Shown here one piece after another: positions 57,827 through 64,000 of a stretch of 64,000 nucleotides of DNA (position 1 is the stretch's first letter; each line of letters opens with the position of its first letter). This DNA comes from Datisca glomerata. Lineage: Eukaryota; Streptophyta; Magnoliopsida; Cucurbitales; Datiscaceae. Location: assembly GCA_003255025.1 (NCBI GenBank), contig QANY01000280.1, positions 688,941-752,940 on the forward strand, given 5' to 3'. The position numbers and the translations under genes were made by a program. A model generated the notes under the pieces. The model saw only the letters and a list, made by a program, of their open reading frames with translations. It was not told the origin of the DNA and searched no databases.

Positions 57827-59130
57827 TTATAGGTTTTTAGTTGCTGAAGGAAGACAAAGCAAATCATCAAGGGTTAAGATAATGGAAGGATTTAAGCTTT
57901 TAATCTTAGTTGTTCCAACATGAGAAATGTCTAAAAGTTCACCATTGCCCATAACTAGCTTTTGTTTACCCTTATAGTCATTTTTTATGGAGAGGTTGCC
58001 AAGTTTAGAGGTAACATGGGCATTTGCACCACTGTCCATAAACTAGGAAGCAGCATCATCCATCGATGAAGGCGAGGTGACATAGGCAGCAGGAGACCTT
58101 GAAGTAAAGTGAAAATTGGACCTAGACCCTTGGTTTTACTATTGATTTTTAGGTTGAGGATGGAAGTCTTTATCAAAATGATTGTAGCATTTGAATGCAT
58201 AGTGTCCAGATTTCGTACAAATTTGACACATTGGTCTTTGGGAGTTTCTACCTCTTCCTCTGCCTCTTCCTCGTGATCCATTGTTGCCTCTGGAATAGGG
58301 AGCTTATGATTGGGTTTTGTAAGTAGAGCTCATGTGATAGTTTGCTACCTGTGCAGTTGGATTTTGAATGTCAATGAATGGACTGTGGAGTTGTTCCAGC
58401 CTCATTTCATGACTCTGAAGCATGAATTGAGCTTCTTGCAGGGAGATAGCTTCATACCTAGAAGTAAGATGTACAATAACAGAGTCGTATTCACTGCCTA
58501 ATCCTCTTAAGATGTATAGCAACAAGTCATCATCATTTATTACTTGACCACTGGCAGAGAGGCTATCAACAATTGATTTCATTTCCAGAATATAATCATT
58601 TATACTTAATGCTCATTTCTTGTCATTTTGGAGTTGATACCTTAGGTGAAGTGTTCGTGCTTTGGATTGAGTGAAAATTTGCTCAAGTGCTCTCCATACT
58701 TCATTGGAGCTTTGACAGCGCACGACATGGCCAAACATGGCCTCAGTGATTGAAGACAGAAGCCAGAGCTAATCAAATGCTGGTCAGTTCTCTTCTAGCT
58801 TATAAATGATAGATTAATGATGAAAGGAGATTCAGTGTGTGTGGTTTGCTGTCCATTTGCAACAATGGCCTAAAGAGGGTTTGGAATGTACTCCTCTGAA
58901 ACATGATTGATGTCATCAAGGTGTTGTTCTAAGTCATAAGCTCTCAAAATCGAAAAGATTTATGATTTCCAGTAAACATTATTGTTTCTGCCAGTCGTAT
59001 TGAGATGGTAATGAGGGCAACTGGTTGATATTCGAGTTTTGAAAGGTAGTATTACTAGAGCTTGAACTGTTCTGGTTCTAGTTTGGTTGAGCTTCATTGT
59101 CCCAGAAGTAGGATTAGAATTGCCATGGAG
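57827..59130 (-). pseudogene. Copia gag and protease
   Basis: Gag remnants cover about 59130-58300; 58582-58304 has GQVINDDDLLLYILRGLGSEY, then TSRYEAISLQEAQFMLQSHE, a UBN2-type block. A CCHC-like segment lies at about 58240-58190 in another frame. The protease (58039-57827) begins MDSGANAHVTSKLGNL with an intact D-S-G triad and ends DLLCLPSATKNL. Confidence 0.8.
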
Positions 59131-59136
59131 ACAAGA

Positions 59137-59148
59137 GCTCTGATACCA
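59137..59148 (-). other. Primer binding site, tRNA-iMet type
   Basis: TGGTATCAGAGC on the minus strand, exact consensus, next to the LTR edge. Confidence 0.9.
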
Positions 59149-59151
59149 ACT

Positions 59152-59626
59152 TGAAAAATGATATAGTTCGAATAACATGGGCAAACATAAACTAAGGAAG
59201 AAGAAGAAGTTTACTGTTTACGCAATAATTTTGCATTACCTCTTACAGCAAATTGTACAACTTTTATACTACATTGAAAGATAATAAAGATAATTACAAA
59301 AGAATAACAAAAAGAGAATAAAAAATGTTTCAATCATTGTCAATGATTGAGTAACGAATTATTCTCTCCATGGCCAATGAGAAACGAGCTCGTGGAGTTT
59401 GTTAGAGGCTCTCAGATTTTGCAATAGCCAATCACATTGTAGATGTTGTGTTGATGAGGTGGAGGTGTGAGACGTTGACATGACTTGTTTATCCAAACTG
59501 ACACATTTGCATGGAAAAATTAGGTCACTGTAGAATGAGTTTGAGAGAGCACGACTTTGGGAAAAAGGCAGTGAGACAATGTGAGCTTGAGGCTTCAACA
59601 ATGGAGGTGAATGGTTATCTTCAACA
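59152..59626 (-). repeat. 5 prime LTR of the truncated copia
   Basis: TGAAAAATGATATAG ... TCTTCAACA on the plus strand (TGTTGAAGATAA in element sense), 475 bp. Limits rest on the PBS at one side and a TG/CA end at the other. No partner LTR is present. Confidence 0.65.
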
Positions 59627-59861
59627 TACTTTGCCAAATATCGATCAGTGATGAATTCGTGAAGGTAATAAACAGCTTTGTGAAGCCTTCAAAGGAGTTA
59701 GAGAGAGAGAGATGAGGGATGAGGGGGAGAGAGAAAGAAAAAATCGTAAAAAATGGGTGAGTTGGAATGTAAAAAAAGTTAAAAATAATAGGTGAGTTGG
59801 AAAATATAAACTATATTTTTTAATGGCTGGTTGTGCACTTATGAGTGCCATTCATGCTACG

Positions 59862-60056
59862 TCATTACTTAACATGACACGTCATCACTTAACGTGATAC
59901 GTCAGCGTGTCCGCTAATTGAGTGTGACAGAAGAACTATATTGAGACGTTAAATAAATTAAGATGGTCAAATCAAGACTTTTTAAACTATGATGACCGAA
60001 TTAAAAAAAAAGTGTAAACGACAATGGTCAAATTGGTAGTTTTTCTAAAAAGTAAA
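59862..60056 (-). repeat. Dispersed repeat, copy B
   Basis: Reverse complement of the 42655-42830 repeat: GTGTGACAGAAGAACTATAT, ACGTTAAATAAATTAAGATG and AAAAAAAAAGTGTAAACG match in order. Includes repeated ACTTAACRTGAYACGTCA phrases (59866-59904). Confidence 0.6.
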
Positions 60057-60362
60057 GATCTTCTTGATCCTCCATGGAAAAAAAATCAGACTTGTTCCAT
60101 CTAAACTCAACCGATGATGGTCGGAGCTTCTATGGAAGTGGCTGCTGCTCGCCAAACTCGTCCACGGCTCTACCCAGATAGAGGTGATCATCTCTGACTG
60201 ACTCTTCACCGCCCAAGTGCTACTCCATCTCAATGGAAGTCTTTTCTAGATGGAATCTACAAAATTTAAGTAGGGCAAGGATATTATAGACAATTTTTCC
60301 CACTTTTAACATTGTTATATAGAGGTGGTGACGATTTTAGCTTTAGTTGTCGATTGACAGTA

Positions 60363-60836
60363 GGGGTGCGCATGATCAATTTGGTCTGATTTTTAATCAA
60401 AATGAGGATCGAACCGAACAAATATGTGCATATAAATTGAATTGACTGAACCGAACAACAATTTGTCGGGTTTTACGATCCACTAATTTTTTTTATTTTT
60501 CAAAAAGTCCATTAATGAATTTACTCATATATGTTTAAAAAAATTCTAAATTTGTTCATGCATCATAATAAAAACTCACAATTTAAACAGCGACATGAAA
60601 CAAAACGTTAAAGAGATGTGAGAGAAATGCAAAAGGAGATAAATGTGAGAAACAAGAAAAAAGATAAAATGAGACAATAAATATGATATGAATATAAGAG
60701 ATGATAAACGGTCGATTTGATTAAAATGTAAGAAATCTTAGACCAAATCGAAAATTCATTTTTTTTAATCTAAGATCAAAACGACCACAATTAGCTAAAA
60801 ATTGATCAAACCAATAGTTTTTACACCTCTAATCGG
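60363..60836. mobile_element. Possible MITE
   Basis: Left end TAGGGGTGCGCATGATCAAT, right end ...TTTTTACACCTCTA, whose complement starts TAGAGGTGTAAAAA: imperfect terminal inverted repeats. The interior is non-coding, with GGTCTGATT/CGGTCGATTTGATT phrases, as in common plant MITEs. No clear target duplication was found. Confidence 0.35.
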
Positions 60837-61531
60837 TCACTTAAGTTGGATATGATAACGATTTTCGCCGTTAAATAGTGTCTACTAGAGGGGATGTGGG
60901 TCACGTTAAAAAAAATATTTCAATAAAAGAAAGAAAGACAACCGAACAAATCAGCTCTTGTTCTTCCCAAGGACAGAGGTGATCTATTCCTGTTATCTGT
61001 TTATTTCCACTTTCCAGGCCTTATGAGTCCGTTCATTTCACAAAGCTCATCTGTAAAGTGAACTCCAAGTGCAGTCAAACAAGCTTGCTCTACAGAATGG
61101 TTGGACTGCAACATGTTATTTTATTCGACTTCATTGAGACATTGAATAAAACAGATAATTTTAAACTGGGAATTAGAATAAACTTTGATGACCAAAACGT
61201 ACATTATGCTCTTTGACAACCACTGTGTAAGCACTTCTAATTTGTCCAACAAAAAAAAATTTACGTAAGAGTAAACTAGAAACACTTGTTATATATATAG
61301 TAAGTGCTTCCGACGTACAGAATACACAAAGTTGTAAACATAAACACTTGAAATTTATAATTCTTATAGAAGGAGAGAGAAATAAGTTCCGCAACTCGGA
61401 AAAGCTTGTGCTTACTTAACAGTCTGAACTTATAAGATAAAAGAGAAAAAGTTTCCATTTATTGGCAAGAACTTGATTCAGGCTCTTCTTAAAAAACTTG
61501 ATCAGAATATGTACATTTTTTGAATTATTTG
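60837..61531. other. Downstream flank of COQ6
   Basis: Probably includes the COQ6 3 prime untranslated region on its right side. No further coding exon was recognised. Frames such as 61173-61394 minus show no known domain. Confidence 0.45.
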
Positions 61532-63644
61532 TCAAGTGAAAAGAGGTAACCTCTGCTCCCCGGAAGCATAAGAAATGATGGTCTTTTTCAGTGGAGAAAT
61601 GTAGTTTGCACCATGAAAAGCAGCAGCTCTTAATATATTCAGTGGTCCAAAATCAATGGAATAAGCCTTCTGAAAACCATCTAGAATTGCCATCATTGCA
61701 ATATTTGCAGGTTTCCTCTCAGCTTCAAATTTCTTCAACAGCGATACCTGCATTATTAAATTAAACTCCCATCTTATTGCAAATCAACCGTCATTATGAG
61801 AAAATATAACTTTTTCGCAGTTTGCAACTTTCTTAAGCATAAATTTTCTCTACCACTATTATCTGTTTCATATTTCATTTGATTAGTTGGTTTCCTTCCT
61901 TCTACCACAGCATTGATGGATGTTTTTCTTAAGTTTTGTCACCACAAAATGTTGTGAAAATGAATGAGAAGTTTACAAAAAGAAATTCCCACAGCTATTT
62001 CTACAAATTTTGAAAAGAAAAGGCAAACAATTTAAAATAGAATGAATAGGGAGAAAGGAGTATAGGGAGTACCTCTCCGATATCGCTTCCAAGTGCTACA
62101 CCCTCCGCTATGAGTTTTGATAAAGCAAATGCATCTCCAAAGCCCATATTGACTCCTTGACCAGCCAAAGGATGAACTGTGTGTGCTGCATCACCAATCA
62201 AAGCTACGCGCTTTGACGCATAGTTATTTGCATGCATCAAAGACAGTGGGAAAACCATTCTTTCAGTTGCCAACTTAGTGATTTTTGGAGGAACTTGAAA
62301 GCATTCATTAGCTGATACAGTGACATCTGTTTTCAGCCAAGAAAAAATGTCTCCACCTCTAAACATGCTTGACTTTGGATGAGGGCCATGTCCATAATCT
62401 AAAGCATAATTTACATCCTTCACAAAATCATCCTCATTCATTGACTTACGGTCAGTAGCCTCTTTTGGACTCATTGTCCAAACTATATTACTAAACTTAT
62501 CGCCCATTGGCAAAAGTGCAATTGGCCCAGAAGGTAGAAACCGTTGCCATGCACATCGGTTTTCTAAGATATGTTCAACTGTACAAATGACTGCACTCTG
62601 TGAATACTTCCATCCAGTTGTTTTAAATCCTCCTAACTCCCTAACACGTGACTTTGAACCATCAGCTCCGACCTGCAATATATTGCATTCAATTTGACAC
62701 CAAATAAGTTTATTATCAATGAAAAATCTTAAGGAGTTGGCCTCAAGACAACAAAAAAATGCTCATTCTTGGAAGTGACAATTACCACCAACTTCGCGTA
62801 CAGGCTGCTCCCATCACTGAGCTCCAACTTTGCTAAATTTGCAGGCACATTTAATGCTGACCCAGAAAAAGTGTTATTCTCAGCCCTTGATGTTGAATTT
62901 GGGCATAAAGTCATCGAAGTCAATCTGTGAGGGTAGATAGTCTTTGGAAAATCTGTATCCTGTAGAAGTTTAGTCGTTTTTCAGCTTTTTTAAGTACTAG
63001 AACTTGCGCCAGTAGGTAATCCAATTTACATCAGGACAGCGTAATACATCACTTAAAGTACATCGCACTAACACATTACCAAGGGAATACCTGTATACAT
63101 GATAACAGAGAACTCTGTAACACTTTATTCTCCACCACACACCTGAATTACAATCCAAACAATCAACATCATAGGCATGTTATTGCAAGATTGCAAAATG
63201 ATATGAATATGTTTTTTGTGCATGTGCTCACCCCAGGTTTTCTTTATTTACATCCCAGGCGTTGTATCTTGTATATCCTAAACCAGTGTAGTCCCAAACC
63301 TGCAAAAGATTCAAAAGTTAACTTTTGCTATATGACCACAAATTAAAGTGTTTTATATAGAGCATAATGGAGCATGTGTCAGGATGACGATAAAGTTATC
63401 CAAGGAATCAAATTGTCAGACAATGCCTAAATGTAAACACAATATCACTACCTAAAGACAAACCAAAAAGTGTATTTCAGGCTTTCAGCATGAGTGTGTT
63501 TTCGGTGATAATATCAAGTTGAAACGAAACAAACAATAGACAGATAAAATTTAATGTGCCAAGGAAAATACAGCAAAAAAAATACCTGCATCTTGTCAAA
63601 ATATGCATGTCGGTGCTGTTCAACATATTTCCAAGCACCAATAT
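61532..63644 (-). CDS. COQ6: COQ6-type ubiquinone biosynthesis FAD monooxygenase, 3 prime six exons
   Basis: Exons on the minus strand: 63644-63586, 63299-63232, 63142-63091, 62959-62786, 62672-62073, 61747-61532 (stop). All junctions are GT-AG and phases agree, giving about 389 continuous residues. Motifs: IGAWKYVEQHRHAYFDKMQ, VWDYTGLGYTRYNAWDV, VGADGSKSRVRELGGFK (second FAD motif, DG), and IGDAAHTVHPLAGQGVNMGFGDA-like block split at about 62200-62130 (third FAD motif of the UbiH/COQ6 family). The C-terminus YASGEQRLPLF is typical. The family hydroxylates the ubiquinone ring (C5 step) on the mitochondrial inner membrane, with FAD. The N-terminal 110-130 residues, with transit peptide and GxGxxG motif, lie beyond the right edge. 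No breaks are seen. Assignment is by family motifs. Confidence 0.93.
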
Positions 63645-64000
63645 CTGCCAATACGGACATAGTTATTTTAACTCATAAACTAAGTAAACTATAGTTTCCA
63701 CTTCCATGTTCATGATCCCATGATAAATAAGCAAGGCACTGCAACAAATTTAACATTGAAGACCAGCTAGTTGAAGCAGTAGGAGTACCTTATTCTATCC
63801 ATGCATAAAACACAAGTTTGTGAAGTGATACCCACCTTAACAAGGCTAAAATGAAAAATACACCCCTGCACTTTGACTAAACTGCAAAATATACCCCTCC
63901 ATGACGTTTTTTGATTAAATTTAACAGAAAAATTAACTCCATCCATTTCCATCCAACAATTTCCTCCATTATTTCCCTCCATTTTCATCCATTTCCCCTC
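63645..64000 (-). other. COQ6 intron, low-complexity part
   Basis: Minus-strand intron upstream of the 63644 exon. Contains CCATTTCC/CCATCC runs (63940-64000) and a TGCAAAATATACCCCTCC-type phrase seen in dispersed plant repeats. No exon was recognised before the edge. Confidence 0.5.

Larger units (their letters stand above)
57039..59626 (-). mobile_element. Truncated Ty1/copia element, 5 prime part only
   Basis: The minus-strand order is 5 prime LTR (59152-59626), PBS (59137-59148), gag, CCHC, protease, pre-integrase and integrase, ending abruptly in the integrase near 57090. RT, RNase H and 3 prime LTR are absent. Confidence 0.85.

Noticed and set aside
60045..60233. 62-codon minus frame near 60100
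   Set aside because: No recognisable motif, no splice or promoter context, and it overlaps the edge of a dispersed repeat.

Overview
The window looks like AT-rich nuclear DNA of a eudicot plant. It holds two plant-type genes, the eroded remains of a third, and at least eight retrotransposon copies or fragments. No bacterial operons, CRISPR arrays, tRNA or rRNA genes were recognised. The species cannot be named from the sequence.

Genes. A single-exon dirigent-protein gene (plus strand, 39734-40294) is intact. The 3 prime six exons of a COQ6-type ubiquinone-biosynthesis monooxygenase lie on the minus strand (61532-63644); its 5 prime part runs off the right edge. At the left edge (754-1671, minus) are three exon remnants of an ACT-domain-repeat (ACR) gene with two nonsense codons and damaged splice sites.

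Layout. (a) 2373-~9760: a minus-strand Ty3/gypsy chromovirus with tRNA-iMet PBS, decayed gag-pol and a chromodomain-like tail. (b) 11165-12590: shredded plus-strand copia. (c) 16288-21230: a complete minus-strand Ty1/copia element with 326/321-bp LTRs and a perfect TACTC target duplication, inactivated by point mutations. (d) 21538-39242: a three-element nest. An old minus-strand copia carries a 2.8-kb chromovirus solo LTR (22207-25010) in its RNase H region, and a 12.2-kb Tat-lineage gypsy element (26903-39097) inside its right LTR. The Tat element holds, antisense to gag-pol, an intron-containing plant mobile domain (PMD) gene remnant preceded by an array of CCTCGAACGAGG-type palindromes. 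(e) 39243-43100: dirigent gene and flank. (f) 43640-48123: minisatellite, copia leader and duplicated gag. (g) 48124-53815: decayed plus-strand Tat element ending in a 55-bp minisatellite, then a second gypsy RT fragment. (h) 54400-57081: AT-rich tandem repeats. (i) 57039-59626: truncated minus-strand copia. (j) 60360-60840: a possible MITE, then COQ6.

Working together. The two genes are unrelated: dirigent proteins act in the secretory pathway and apoplast on phenoxy-radical coupling, COQ6 in mitochondria. The transposons are largely non-functional. The possible regulatory link is proximity: the nested Tat LTR, which contains a G-box, ends about 640 bp upstream of the dirigent start codon. 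The most unusual feature is the antisense PMD gene with its palindromic upstream array.
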